NCBI GenBank assembly: GCA_947651825.1
Contig: CANTAQ010000001.1
Coordinates: 270,598-334,597, forward strand
DNA length: 64,000 nucleotides
Source: an uncultured Clostridium sp.
GTDB lineage: Bacteria; Bacillota; Clostridia; TANB77; CAG-508
Direction: 5' to 3'
Positions 8,926 through 21,018 of the stretch are shown piece by piece (position 1 is the first letter of the stretch; each line of letters begins with the position of its first letter). The translations under genes were made by a program, and so were the position numbers. Below the pieces are notes generated by a model. That model was given only the letters and a program-made list of their open reading frames with translations, had not been told where the DNA came from and made no database searches.

Positions 8926-8966
8926 CAGAACAAACCAAGGAATCTCCTCCTCCTTGATTTGTTCTG
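8926..8966 (-). terminator. Hairpin terminator
   Basis: Arms CAGAACAAAC.CAAGGA and TCCTTG.TTTGTTCTG form a stem of about 15 bp with one mismatch, 22 bases after the stop of the foreign-looking gene on the minus strand; the following T-rich stretch is weak. Confidence 0.55.
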
Positions 8967-8988
8967 CAATTTTTGGACTTCGCATGCC

Positions 8989-9402
8989 TTAGTTCCCCCA
9001 CAAATTATATTCTTCCTCGCAATGTACCCAGTGGTCCCAGTCCCTCAGTTCTTCATCAGTTGGCACATAATCCTCTTTATCCCAGCTGGGACGTTTCTGG
9101 AAAATGCCTGCCATTTTTGATAACCCGAAGTAACTGCCTACGGTAATCGCTGCAGAGAGAATAATCCATGGGAGAGCATACCCCTCAACTATAGTGCTGG
9201 GAAATGTTAATGCCCCCAGCAAAGTTCCCATAAACAATGGTATTTGAGCAATCCAGCATGCTACGCCCTGCCAAACTGGCTTTCGCTCGTTTGGGTTGGA
9301 GTTGAGAACCACGAAATAGTGTGTTTGGCCCTTCCTCCGTTGTTTTCCAATGTGTAAACAAGTTATTTGCGTAATGTACTCCATGATTCGCACTGTTTCC
9401 AT
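8989..9402 (-). CDS. Unknown two-helix membrane protein, probably acquired by transfer
   Basis: A 137-residue protein starting at ATG after GGAGG. It has two transmembrane helices (about residues 45-67 and 73-95) and an acidic tail rich in Trp and Asp (DWDHWVHCEEEYNLWGN). Base composition and codon use (CTG, GGC, CCC, CCG, CTC) are far more GC-rich than any neighbour. It contains an in-frame CGG at codon 22 (9337-9339) with no frame disruption, unlike the host genes, where CGG occurs only at frameshifts. If the host really shifts at CGG, this gene would be mistranslated (stop about 23 codons later). It lies 219 bases downstream of tRNA-Gln, which fits insertion next to a tRNA. Confidence 0.7.
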   Translation of the reverse strand: METVRIMEYITQITCLHIGKQRRKGQTHYFVVLNSNPNERKPVWQGVACWIAQIPLFMGTLLGALTFPSTIVEGYALPWIILSAAITVGSYFGLSKMAGIFQKRPSWDKEDYVPTDEELRDWDHWVHCEEEYNLWGN

Positions 9403-9620
9403 AGGTATACCTCCATATAATCTAGCGTAATGCCATTGATAATTTAATTATACCACCTTTTAGGCAAATTTACAAATTATATGAATATTATTAAAAAAAA
9501 TATTGATATTTTACATTTTAGTTAATATTATGAGTATGCTCTTTCTATTATATTAAATTATTATTTATATTAACTATTTAATCTTTTATTACTTGTTATA
9601 TCCTGTTAAGGTTAGATATT

Positions 9621-9696
9621 TGGCTGGGGTACTAGGATTCGAACCTAGGAAATGTCGGAGTCAGAGTCCGATGCCTTACCACTTGGCGATACCCCA
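9621..9696 (-). tRNA. tRNA-Gln (anticodon CTG)
   Basis: Acceptor TGGGGTA pairs with TACCCCA, anticodon stem TCGGA/TCCGA around loop CTCTGAC (anticodon CTG), T arm GGTTCGAATCC, and an encoded CCA at 9621-9623. Confidence 0.95.
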
Positions 9697-9730
9697 ATAT
9701 TTATATAATTAATAATAAAATAGTTTTGAA

Positions 9731-9763
9731 GATTGTTTTGCTAGAGTATCTAGCAAAACAATC
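9731..9763. terminator. Terminator after eno
   Basis: A perfect 15-bp stem (GATTGTTTTGCTAGA at 9731-9745 with TCTAGCAAAACAATC at 9749-9763) and a 3-base loop lie just past the stop of eno and before tRNA-Gln. It has short T runs on either side and may work in both directions. Confidence 0.75.
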
Positions 9764-9783
9764 TTTTAAATTAGTTTTATGCT

Positions 9784-11112
<1,329 letters not shown>

Positions 11113-11163
11113 TTATAAAGCTTTATGCTTTATTATATATTTTTAAATTAATATCAATATCTA

Positions 11164-12696
11164 TTATTCTTCTATAATTAAAGATTCTCCTGTCATTTCT
11201 GCTGGTTTTTCAATTCCCATTAATTTAAGCATTGTTGGCACTAAATCTGCTAATCTTCCTTCTTTTAGTTTAGCTTGTTTTCCTACTAATACTAACGGCA
11301 CTACATTTGTTGTATGTGCTGTATGTGGTTCTCCTGTTGAGTAATCTATCATTTGTTCTGAATTTCCATGGTCTGCTGTTATTAGCATTACACCTTCAGT
11401 CTTTTCTATCGCTTCCACTACTCTTTGGACACATTCATCTATTGTTTCTATTGCTTTTACTGCTGCCTCTAATATTCCTGTATGTCCTACCATATCGGGA
11501 TTTGCATAGTTTAAAATTATAGTATCATATTTTTTACTTTCTATTGCTTCTACTACTTTATCTGTTACCTCTATTGCGCTCATTTCTGGCTGCATATCAT
11601 ATGTTTCAACTTTTGGAGATGGTACTAATATTCTATCCTCTCCTTGATATTGTTTTTCTTCTCCACCATTAAAGAAAAATGTTACATGTGCATACTTCTC
11701 TGTTTCTGCTATTCTTAATTGTGTTAATCCTCTATTTGAAACAATTTCTCCAAAGGTGTTCTTTATTTCATCTTTTTTAAATACAATTTGCACATTTTTT
11801 ATTGTCTCATCATAATCTGTAAAACATGCATAATATAAAGGAAATTTTGTTCTTTCAAATCCTGAAAATTCGTCATCTACTAAACTTCTAGTTATTTCTC
11901 TTGCTCTATCTGGTCTAAAGTTAAAAAATATAACTGAATCATTTTCTGAAATTGTTGCTATTGGTTCATTCTCTGTATTACAAATTAGTGTTGGAACTAC
12001 AAACTCATCAAATATTTCTTTTTGATATGAGTCTTCAATAGCTTTTGTAGCACTTGCACTTTTTTCGCCTATTCCGTTTACTAATGCATCATAGGCTTTT
12101 TGCACTCTTTCCCATCTTTTATCTCTATCCATTGCATAAAATCTTCCTGTTATACTCGCAATTTGTCCAACACCTTTTTCTGCCATTTTATTCTCTAGTT
12201 CTGTAATATAACTTTCTCCTGATGCTGGTGGTGTATCTCTTCCATCCATAAAGCAATGTACATATACATCTTCAAAATCGTTTCTTTTTGCTAATTCTAA
12301 AATAGCATATAAATGTCTTACATGACTATGAACACCTCCATCTGAAAGCAATCCCATAATATGCAATTTTGAATGATGTTTTTTACAATTTTCTATTGTT
12401 CCTATTAATTCTGGTATACTAAAGAAATCTCCATCTTCTATTGATTTTGTTATTCTTGTTAGTTCTTGATATACTATTCTTCCTGCTCCTATGTTTGTGT
12501 GTCCTACCTCTGAATTTCCCATTTGTCCGTCTGGTAGTCCAACATCTAATCCACTTGTTTTTATCGTTGTGCTTGGATTCTGTTTAAATATTCTATCCAA
12601 ATTAGGAGTATTTGCTAATGCTATCGCATTTGCTTCTTTATTTTCATTTACTCCAAATCCATCAAGAATCATCAACATTGTTACTTTTTTATCCAT
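11164..12696 (-). CDS. gpmI: 2,3-bisphosphoglycerate-independent phosphoglycerate mutase
   Basis: Interconverts 3- and 2-phosphoglycerate with two manganese ions. The 510-residue protein shows the metal site LMILDGFG at the start, the catalytic serine in GNSEVGHTNIGAGR near residue 62, DGRDTPP near 152, and the C-terminal metal residues in NPDMVGHTG and ITADHGNSE. It lies between tpiA and eno in the glycolytic operon. Confidence 0.97.
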   Translation of the reverse strand: MDKKVTMLMILDGFGVNENKEANAIALANTPNLDRIFKQNPSTTIKTSGLDVGLPDGQMGNSEVGHTNIGAGRIVYQELTRITKSIEDGDFFSIPELIGTIENCKKHHSKLHIMGLLSDGGVHSHVRHLYAILELAKRNDFEDVYVHCFMDGRDTPPASGESYITELENKMAEKGVGQIASITGRFYAMDRDKRWERVQKAYDALVNGIGEKSASATKAIEDSYQKEIFDEFVVPTLICNTENEPIATISENDSVIFFNFRPDRAREITRSLVDDEFSGFERTKFPLYYACFTDYDETIKNVQIVFKKDEIKNTFGEIVSNRGLTQLRIAETEKYAHVTFFFNGGEEKQYQGEDRILVPSPKVETYDMQPEMSAIEVTDKVVEAIESKKYDTIILNYANPDMVGHTGILEAAVKAIETIDECVQRVVEAIEKTEGVMLITADHGNSEQMIDYSTGEPHTAHTTNVVPLVLVGKQAKLKEGRLADLVPTMLKLMGIEKPAEMTGESLIIEE

Positions 12697-12737
12697 ATTA
12701 ATTTTTATTCCTCCCTTAAAAGTCTCAACAAACTAGA

Positions 12738-13487
12738 TTATTCAAAGTTAACAATTTTGCTAAATTCACTTGCTTCTAAGCTTGCTCCTCCAACTAATCC
12801 TCCATCTATATCAGACATAGTAAATAGCTCTTTGCTGTTTGAAGACTTTACACTTCCTCCATATAGGATTTCTATTTCCTGTGCATTTTCTTCACCATGC
12901 ATTTTTGCTATTTCTGTTCTAATTCCTTTTATTATGTTATTTGCATCTTCTGCTGTTGCTGTTTTTCCTGTACCTATTGCCCATATTGGCTCATACGCTA
13001 CTATTGTAGTTCTAATTTGTTCATCTGTCAAGCCTTCTAAGCCTAAATTTATTTGTTTTTTTAATATTTCTTCTGTTTTTCCTTTTTCTCTTTGCTCTAG
13101 AGTTTCTCCTACACAAACTATAGGTTTTAATTCATTTTCATGTGCTGCTTTTAATTTTTTATTTACAGTTTCATCTGTTTCTGCAAAATATTCTCTCCTT
13201 TCAGAGTGTCCTATAATTACATACTCTACACCAATTGATTTAAGCATTTGTGGAGACACCTCACCAGTATATGCTCCTTTTTCTTCCCAGTGCATATTTT
13301 GTGCACCGATTTTTATATTTGTATCTTGTGTTGACATTAAAGAATAAAATAAATCTGTATATGGGGCACATATAATTACTTCATTTTGTGTATTCTTTAC
13401 TAATGGTGCTAATTCTTCAAAAAATGCCATTGCTTCATTTGGTAGCTTATTCATTTTCCAATTTCCTGCTATAATCTTTTTTCTCAT
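12738..13487 (-). CDS. tpiA: Triosephosphate isomerase
   Basis: Interconverts dihydroxyacetone phosphate and glyceraldehyde 3-phosphate. The 249-residue TIM barrel has the catalytic lysine in GNWKMN, the catalytic histidine in IIGHSERRE near 95 and the catalytic glutamate in VAYEPIWAIGTGKTA near 165. AGGAGG precedes the ATG. It is co-oriented with gap, pgk, gpmI and eno. Confidence 0.97.
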   Translation of the reverse strand: MRKKIIAGNWKMNKLPNEAMAFFEELAPLVKNTQNEVIICAPYTDLFYSLMSTQDTNIKIGAQNMHWEEKGAYTGEVSPQMLKSIGVEYVIIGHSERREYFAETDETVNKKLKAAHENELKPIVCVGETLEQREKGKTEEILKKQINLGLEGLTDEQIRTTIVAYEPIWAIGTGKTATAEDANNIIKGIRTEIAKMHGEENAQEIEILYGGSVKSSNSKELFTMSDIDGGLVGGASLEASEFSKIVNFE

Positions 13488-13544
13488 TTTACATCCTCCT
13501 TTTATGTTTGCTCATCTATATCTATTCTGCTTAAATAGGCATTA

Positions 13545-14393
13545 TTATCTGTTATATTGTTGAAGAATATTGTTCATCATATCTTCCATTTCGTTAACTG
13601 TTTCGTGTTCTCTTCTATTTCCTTCATTTATCATATTTGTAGAATCATTTACAGAATTCCTTAAACTTCCTGATTGCTCATCTGCATCTATTCTATATAT
13701 ATATCCCTGTTCATCATATGATAATGTGATTTTATAATCTGCATCATCTTTTATGTCTCCTAGTGATTTCAGTTCTCCAGAATACATCATAATTTTATGT
13801 TCTTCGTTTTTACTATTACTTGTATTTATTATTTTTGCTATTTCCTCTTTTATAAATGTTCCTTTAACTATTTGTTCTTTATATTGTTCAAATTTTTGAT
13901 TAAATGCTTGTATTTCTGGTGACACATTTGCTGATGTACTTTTCTTTATTATAATTTCATAAACATATCCTGTTTCATCTTCATAGTTGCATTCTACTGA
14001 ATAAGTATATTCATTTTCTATCGTTTTTTGTATATTAGCTAACTTTTCAGTATCATTTGTACCTTCTTCTATCTCTGTATCCAGTATTTTAACAACTAAT
14101 TGACGTTCTTCATTCTGATTATTTGATAAGATTATTTCTGAAAGTAATGATTTTACTAGTGTTGCTGATACTTGTTCACCTAAATAAGAGGTAAATTTGC
14201 CATTGAATGCTTTGAGTTTTTCTTCTTTTTCAGCTCTAATAGCCTCTTCTGAATTTGATGATGCATCTACTATTATTTTTCCTGAAGCATTTTTACTTTT
14301 ATCTATAGTAACAAATATTATTCCTGCCATAACTGCAATTATTAAAATTCCCATAATAATTGCAAGAACCATTACCATTTTATTATTTCTCAT
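13545..14393 (-). CDS. Membrane-anchored protein with two similar domains, unknown function
   Basis: A 282-residue protein with one N-terminal helix (about residues 6-29) and an outside part made of two related units of about 85 residues: both start with a FNxKFxxY pattern (AFNGKFTSYLGEQV and AFNQKFEQYKEQI), continue with a helix and an NxNEE segment, and end in YxDExGYxYxI. This points to an internal duplication. It sits inside the glycolytic operon between pgk and tpiA, although nothing in it suggests an enzyme. I do not recognise the family. Confidence 0.7.
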   Translation of the reverse strand: MRNNKMVMVLAIIMGILIIAVMAGIIFVTIDKSKNASGKIIVDASSNSEEAIRAEKEEKLKAFNGKFTSYLGEQVSATLVKSLLSEIILSNNQNEERQLVVKILDTEIEEGTNDTEKLANIQKTIENEYTYSVECNYEDETGYVYEIIIKKSTSANVSPEIQAFNQKFEQYKEQIVKGTFIKEEIAKIINTSNSKNEEHKIMMYSGELKSLGDIKDDADYKITLSYDEQGYIYRIDADEQSGSLRNSVNDSTNMINEGNRREHETVNEMEDMMNNILQQYNR

Positions 14394-14445
14394 TTTTCCT
14401 CCTAATATCTTGTGAAATGTATTCTATTTTATCTTCTATAGTAAT

Positions 14446-15633
14446 TTATTTTTCGTTTAAGCATTCTATTCCTGGTAATACTTTTCCTTCTAAAAATTCA
14501 AGTGAAGCTCCTCCTCCTGTTGATATATGAGTCATTTTATCTGCTAATCCTAATTTTTCTATTGCTGCTGCAGAATCTCCCCCACCTATTACTGTTATTG
14601 CATCACTATTTGCAAGAATTTCAGCCACTGCTTTTGTTCCAACTTCATATTTATCAAATTCGCAAACTCCTAATGGTCCATTCCATAATACTGTTTTTGC
14701 ATTTTTTACAACATCTTTAAATAATTCTATAGTTTTTGGACCTATATCTAATCCCATATAGTTTTCTGGAATTTCTGTTTTATCAACAATTTTATCTTCT
14801 GCATCATTTGAATATTCTGCTGCTACATGATTATCTACTGGTAATACTATTTTTACACCTTTTGTTTCAGCTTTTTCTAAAATAGTTTTTGCTAAATCTA
14901 TCTTGTCTTCTTCACATATAGAAGTTCCTATATTTAATCCTTGTGCTTTATAGAATGTATATGCCATTCCACCACCAATTACAAGCGTATCAACCTTATC
15001 TAATAAGTTTTCTATCACTCCTATTTTATCAGAAACTTTTGCTCCTCCAAGTATTGCAACAAATGGTCTTGCTGGATTTTCAAGAGCTCCACCTAAAAAT
15101 TCTAGTTCTTTTTCAATTAAAAATCCTGATACTGCTGGTAAATAATGTGATGCGCCTTCTGTTGAAGCATGTGCTCTATGTGCAGTTCCAAACGCATCAT
15201 TTACATATATTTCAGCAAATGACGCTAATTTTTTAGCAAATTCCATATCATTTTTTTCTTCTTCACTATGAAATCTAACATTTTCTAATAAAACCACTTC
15301 TCCTGATTTTATATTAGAAGTTAACTTTTCAGCATCTTCTCCTATTACATCTTTTGCAAGTGTAACTGGTTTGCCTAACAATTTGCTTAGTTCTTCAGCA
15401 ACTGGCTTTAAAGAATATTTGTTATTAAATTCTCCCTTTGGTCTTCCTAAATGTGAACAAAGTATAACCTTTGCATTGTTATCTAATAAATATTTAATTG
15501 TTGGTAATGCTCCTCTTATTCTTCTGTTGTCTGTAATTGTTCCTGTTTCGCTATCTAGCGGAACGTTAAAGTCACATCTAACCAATACTTTCTTATCTTT
15601 TACATCTATATCTTTTATAGTTTTCTTATTCAT
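14446..15633 (-). CDS. pgk: Phosphoglycerate kinase
   Basis: Transfers phosphate from 1,3-bisphosphoglycerate to ADP. The 395-residue protein has the substrate motifs [10 protein letters not shown] near 18 and SHLGRPKGE near 60, AHRAHAS near 155, the hinge and nucleotide site [11 protein letters not shown] near 195 and the C-terminal [17 protein letters not shown] precedes the ATG. The 85-base gap to gap holds a small imperfect hairpin (15672-15700). Confidence 0.97.
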   Translation of the reverse strand: MNKKTIKDIDVKDKKVLVRCDFNVPLDSETGTITDNRRIRGALPTIKYLLDNNAKVILCSHLGRPKGEFNNKYSLKPVAEELSKLLGKPVTLAKDVIGEDAEKLTSNIKSGEVVLLENVRFHSEEEKNDMEFAKKLASFAEIYVNDAFGTAHRAHASTEGASHYLPAVSGFLIEKELEFLGGALENPARPFVAILGGAKVSDKIGVIENLLDKVDTLVIGGGMAYTFYKAQGLNIGTSICEEDKIDLAKTILEKAETKGVKIVLPVDNHVAAEYSNDAEDKIVDKTEIPENYMGLDIGPKTIELFKDVVKNAKTVLWNGPLGVCEFDKYEVGTKAVAEILANSDAITVIGGGDSAAAIEKLGLADKMTHISTGGGASLEFLEGKVLPGIECLNEK

Positions 15634-15717
15634 AAAAAACCTCCATTTTATCTTTTCGTTTACAGCATTGTAGGGTTCGCCTTTTCCAAAGCAAAACCCT
15701 GCAAAATTTTTGATATA

Positions 15718-16773
<1,056 letters not shown>

Positions 16774-16775
16774 CT

Positions 16776-16804
16776 ATTCTATACCAAAAAAAAAATCTTT
16801 TCAA
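16776..16804 (-). promoter_or_regulatory. Likely promoter of the glycolytic operon
   Basis: TTGAAA (16799-16804) and TAGAAT (16776-16781) on the minus strand are 17 bases apart, with a 10-base T run in the spacer. Between it and the gap ribosome binding site lies an imperfect dyad GACAC...GTGTC (about 16738-16755) that could be an operator; no regulator is identified. Confidence 0.5.
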
Positions 16805-16968
16805 GTATTTTATAAAAATTGTTTATATATGTTTTTAAATTATTATTTCTAATTAAATTTAAGATTATTCACAATTATTTATGTAATAGCACTTTTCTTT
16901 GAATATTTTATTCTTATATTTAAAATCACATAAGCTTCAATAAAAATCGTTTGACAATATTATACATA

Positions 16969-17007
16969 ATATATCCTCAGTTAATTTTAGATTTACTGAG
17001 GATATAT
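16969..17007 (-). terminator. Terminator after the pilin-like surface protein gene
   Basis: Arms ATATATCCTCAGT (16969-16981) and ACTGAGGATATAT (16995-17007) form a 13-bp stem with a 13-base loop, 40 bases past the restored stop codon at 17047. Its position supports the extended reading of that gene. Confidence 0.7.
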
Positions 17008-17046
17008 ACAAATTATTTTAATTCTATTTTATAATAAGTAACTTTC

Positions 17047-18562
17047 TTATTTTTCTACAATTTGCCACTCTGAACTTCCAGAAATTGGTTTTAATTCTAA
17101 ATCAGAAGGTAAGGTTACAATTGGGCGAATAGAATAATTAGTATTACCAATATCTTGATTAGAGCCAAATAGTGTTATACCATAAAAACCGACTGTTAGT
17201 ATTCATTATACAACGCAAACCAAAAGCAACAACAGAAACACTATCACTAGTAAATCGAGATGCAAGCCAATAAGTAGTACCTGTATCAAATATTAATTTA
17301 TGGAAATTAGAATCATTATAATAATTAGTTTGTGATTCAAATTTATAATAAGTTTGTGTAATTGTTAAACTATTTTCTTGTGTTGATGTTAATGTAGTTG
17401 GTTCTGAATAATAATTTTCGCTTTCCATTTGAGCAATGTTATTAGGTTTAATTGTTACATTTTTATCATGATTTTTGTATATATTTGATGTATGTGCAAC
17501 CCCTGCTCCATAAGTTTTTTGTTTTCCATATTGTAAAGTATTTACTATACATTCATCTCTTTTCGTTGTACCAAGCTCATTAAACTGTTTTTCGATATCT
17601 GCTAAATTTAAACTTCTTGATACAATGCCCAAACTAACATTAGAATATTGTGATTTGCACAAATCATTTAATAAAAGTACTCCATTGTTATATCCTAATG
17701 CCCCTCCAAAATATACAGTTAAAGCTGTTGGTTTTTCTGCTATTAGTTGTATTGTTCCATCATCATTTATATTCATTATTTGCCATTTTAGAGTTGTGTC
17801 CTGCGGTATTGTTTGGTTTGATGTGTGTCCTGAATATTTTGCTTCGATTAAATAATTCGATGCTATATCTGGTGTGTATGCTACATAGTCTCCTATTTTT
17901 AGTGTTGGTAATATGATTTCATCTACATTTGCATATCCTGTTATATTGATTTCTGAGTATACTTTTACAAAATACGTTCCATTTTCTGTTGCTGTGAAGG
18001 TTCTTGTTATCTCTTCTTTGCTGCCATTGCAGTCATCAAATTCTTTTACTAGTTTTCCATTTAAATATACTTCTATTTTACTTATTCCATGTTCTGTTTC
18101 ACTTGCTGTAATTATAACTGGTATGGATAGTTTATCCTCCAATAATGTTCCTTTTTCTATGTTTAGTTCTGGATACATAAATTCACCTTCTCGTCCTAAG
18201 TCTTGTCCAATTTTTGGTGTGCTTCTATCTAATTCAAATGCCCAACCATCTAGTATTACTATGTTGTCTACTACTTTTGAACCTGGTAAGTTATCTTGAA
18301 TATATTTGTCTAAATAATCATTTTCGTTATAATTTTTATTTGTATATTTTTCTGCCATAGCACCAGTAAGTGTTGTTCCTAGCTTTACTCTTGTTTCCTG
18401 CATACTATATCCACTTATTGCTTTTTCGGCATGACCAAACAGCCCACTTTGAATTACTGTTTTAATTGTTACTGTTGTTATGATTAGCATTACAATTATT
18501 GTAATTATTAATGCTATCAATGTAATTCCCTTGTTTTTATTTTTAAAATCATAATTCTTCAT
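17047..18562 (-). CDS. Prepilin-like surface protein, needs +1 frameshift near the C-terminus
   Basis: The N-terminus has a type IV prepilin-like motif (NKNKGITLIALIITIIVML) with Ala in place of the usual Glu five residues after the cleavage glycine, followed by a long extracellular part with an Ig-like domain (about residues 150-215) and a C-terminal domain. The frame ends early at 17159, but skipping the C of CGG at 17189-17191 gives NTNSGFYGITLFGSNQDIG and ends with TAA at 17047, 504 residues in all. The restored tail (YSIRPIVTLPSDLEL) is the usual ending of this kind of clostridial surface protein. AGGAGG lies before the ATG. Function unknown; display on the cell surface is inferred. Confidence 0.75.
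17189..17191 (-). other. In-frame CGG, +1 recoding site 3
   Basis: The zero-frame context is AGT CGG TTT, with a stop 10 codons later. Skipping C gives AGT GGT TTT TAT at Gly458 and adds the conserved C-terminal 47 residues. Confidence 0.8.
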
Positions 18563-18764
18563 TAGTAAATCCTCCTTATTTTTTTGTGTTTTATCAATTA
18601 CAATAAATTTGATTTGTATATGCTAACCATATTGTCTAAAATATTACTATACTTTATTAAATACATTATAACTTATGTACGTTATGCGTTCAACTTTAAT
18701 TGCAAAATGTAATATTTTGTAATTGCATTGTAACAAAAATGTAATATAATAATTTTCTTTTTGC

Positions 18765-18792
18765 TTGACGTCCTCCCCCTATTCATTATAGA
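18765..18792 (+). promoter_or_regulatory. Possible promoter of the HD-GYP gene
   Basis: TTGACG (18765-18770) and TATAGA (18787-18792) are 16 bases apart on the plus strand, about 60 bases before the start codon. The 278-base region between the two divergent genes shows no other clear feature. Confidence 0.45.
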
Positions 18793-18852
18793 ATAATTAT
18801 GAATAATTGTATTTTATACAAAAAACTAGCTTTAGCTTGAATGGAGTTATTT

Positions 18853-19773
18853 ATGAAAGAATATAATTTTAATTTTTATAGTGATGCTAATTTAAAAAGT
18901 TATAACTTAAATGAAAGTATAAGATATCAGCTTGGAATGTTAGATAATCTTGATGCTTTTACTCGTAGACATTCTGAAAATGTTGCAGCTCTTGCATGTA
19001 GACTTTGTGAAAAATTACATATGAGATCTTATTTTACAGTGTATTGCACTACTTGTGCATACTTACATGATATAGGGAAACAGTTCATCCCTCCCAATAT
19101 ACTTCAAAAGAATGGTCCTTTAACAGATGAAGAATATGAAATAATGAAAACGCATACTACTATTGGATATAAGATATGTATGGCTGATTTAAAATTACGT
19201 CCTTTTGCTAATGGTGCTTTATATCATCATGAAGCATTAAATGGAACTGGGTACCCAAATGGTGCAACTACAAAAGAAATTCCATTGGAAGGAAAAATTA
19301 TTAGAGTTGCTGATGAATTTGATGCAATTGTAAGTAAAAGACAATATAAATCGCATGTTGGAATTTGCGATACATTAAAAATTTTACTAGATGAAATTAC
19401 TCCACCAATGGTTTCTAAGAAATCTATCGATAAATTAAATAAAATAGAACCTAAAATTTTTAAAGCTTTAGTAAAAACTGTTATTGAAGATACTGAATAT
19501 GAAATCGGATGTTTGATGGATTATGTTAAATATCTTAAAGATAATATAAACCGATTAGAAAAAGTAATTCAATATAAAGAAAAATTTGATAAAATCGAAA
19601 AAGAGGCAGAAAGAAAGAAATTTCTAAAAGGTATGCAAATATTGTTTGAAATAGGAGAAAATTTTGATAACTGTTTACAAGTTTTAGCAGAATATAATGA
19701 AGCCCTTGTTGTAAGAAGTGCTGAACTAACAAAATTATGCAAAGAATTAAAAAATATAAAGAAAATGAAATAA
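18853..19773 (+). CDS. HD-GYP domain protein (probable cyclic-di-GMP phosphodiesterase)
   Basis: I chose the ATG at 18853 because GGAG lies 6 bases before it; the ATG at 18841 has no binding site. The 306-residue protein has the HD motif in CAYLHDIGKQF near residue 75, the second metal site HHEALNGTGYP near 130 and DEFDAI near 155, the arrangement of HD-GYP enzymes that break down cyclic-di-GMP. A helical, partly coiled-coil C-terminus (about 200-300) follows. There is no receiver or PAS sensor domain. Its CGA codon at 19551 shows that CGA is still read as sense in this genome. It is the only complete plus-strand gene, divergent from the pilin-like protein, whose display it might help regulate. 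Confidence 0.85.
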   Translation: MKEYNFNFYSDANLKSYNLNESIRYQLGMLDNLDAFTRRHSENVAALACRLCEKLHMRSYFTVYCTTCAYLHDIGKQFIPPNILQKNGPLTDEEYEIMKTHTTIGYKICMADLKLRPFANGALYHHEALNGTGYPNGATTKEIPLEGKIIRVADEFDAIVSKRQYKSHVGICDTLKILLDEITPPMVSKKSIDKLNKIEPKIFKALVKTVIEDTEYEIGCLMDYVKYLKDNINRLEKVIQYKEKFDKIEKEAERKKFLKGMQILFEIGENFDNCLQVLAEYNEALVVRSAELTKLCKELKNIKKMK

Positions 19774-19777
19774 CTAA

Positions 19778-19812
19778 AAAATACTGGTGATTTTAAATTT
19801 CACCAGTATTTT
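19778..19812. terminator. Bidirectional terminator between convergent genes
   Basis: Arms AAAATACTGGTGA and TCACCAGTATTTT around a 9-base loop, with A and T runs on both sides, lie just after the stop of the HD-GYP gene and before the end of the desulfurase gene. Confidence 0.8.
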
Positions 19813-19866
19813 GATTATTGTGTAAAGACAAGGTTCTTTAGCACCACATGACATACCTTACCTGTA

Positions 19867-21018
19867 TTAGTTAGTAAAGTTCTTATACTTATTCTCCATA
19901 TTTATTAAAGTATTTACTAAATAATCAACATCTTCTTTTGTATTTTGTTCACCAAAAGTTATTCTTAGAGCTGTTCCTGCTGCTTCTTTAGGTAATCCTA
20001 TTGCAGTTAATACATGTGATGGTTCTCCAGATTCTGAGTTGCATGCTGACCCTGCTGATCCACATATTCCAGCTTCATCTAAGTCAAATAAAATTTCTTC
20101 TCCATCCATATCCAAAAAAGATATATTTGCATTTCCTGGAAGTCTATTAGTTCTATGCCCATTTATTCTTATATTAGATATACTTTCTTCTACTTGGTTT
20201 ATATAGTATTCTCTTAAATTTAATAACTTTTTATTATACTCATCAATATTTTCATATGCAAGTTCTATTGCTTTTCCTAATCCTACAATTCCTGCAACAT
20301 TTTCTGTTCCAGCACGTTTATCTCTTTCTTGATGCCCGCCTTCTTGTTGTTTATCAAATTCTATTCCTTCTCTTACATAAAGTGCACCTACGCCTTTCGG
20401 CCCATAAAACTTATGTGCTGACATTGATAATGCGTCTATATTCATTCTTTGAACATCAATTTTCAAGTTTCCCATAGCTTGAACTGCATCTGTATGAAAA
20501 TATATATTATGTTTTCTTGCTATTTTCCCAATTTCTTCAATTGGTTCTATTGTTCCAATTTCATTATTTGCAAACATTATTGAAATTAATATTGTTTCTT
20601 TACATATTGCATTTTGTAATTCTTGCAGGTTTATTAATCCATATTCGTCTACATTTAAATATGTTACTCTAAATCCTTGTCTTTCTAATGTTTTGCAAGT
20701 ATTTAAAACAGCATGATGTTCAATCTTAGTTGTTATTATATGATTCCCTTTTTTATTTAAAGAATGTGCAATTCCCTTTATTGCCAAATTATCACTTTCA
20801 CTACCACAACCTGTAAAGTATATTTCCTTCGGTTTTGCATTTATAACTTTTGCAACTTTATGTCTTGCGTCTTCTATCGCTCTCTTTGCTCTTCTTCCTA
20901 TACTGTATACAGAAGAAGGATTACCATATTCTAAATTAAAAAACGGTATCATTTCTTTTAATACCGCTTCTTTTACATATGTTGTTGCAGCATGGTCAAA
21001 ATATTTTACATCATTCAC
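19867..21018 (-). CDS. Cysteine desulfurase (NifS/IscS family)
   Basis: A pyridoxal phosphate enzyme that takes sulfur from cysteine for Fe-S clusters or tRNA thiolation. GTG 21018 is the likely start (GGGAGG 7 bases before) and overlaps the hemW stop by 4 bases. The 383-residue protein shows CGSESDNLAIKG, HTDAVQAMGN, the PLP lysine in SMSAHKFYGPKG and the mobile catalytic-cysteine loop GSACNSESGEPSHVL. The operon has no iscU or thiI, so its sulfur acceptor is not known. Confidence 0.92.
   Translation of the reverse strand: MNDVKYFDHAATTYVKEAVLKEMIPFFNLEYGNPSSVYSIGRRAKRAIEDARHKVAKVINAKPKEIYFTGCGSESDNLAIKGIAHSLNKKGNHIITTKIEHHAVLNTCKTLERQGFRVTYLNVDEYGLINLQELQNAICKETILISIMFANNEIGTIEPIEEIGKIARKHNIYFHTDAVQAMGNLKIDVQRMNIDALSMSAHKFYGPKGVGALYVREGIEFDKQQEGGHQERDKRAGTENVAGIVGLGKAIELAYENIDEYNKKLLNLREYYINQVEESISNIRINGHRTNRLPGNANISFLDMDGEEILFDLDEAGICGSAGSACNSESGEPSHVLTAIGLPKEAAGTALRITFGEQNTKEDVDYLVNTLINMENKYKNFTN

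Noticed and set aside
12757..13347. 196-codon plus-strand open frame opposite tpiA
   Set aside because: It lies fully antisense to a clear tpiA gene, has no ribosome binding site and its residues (rich in Ser, Phe, Ile) are what the reverse of an AT-rich gene gives.
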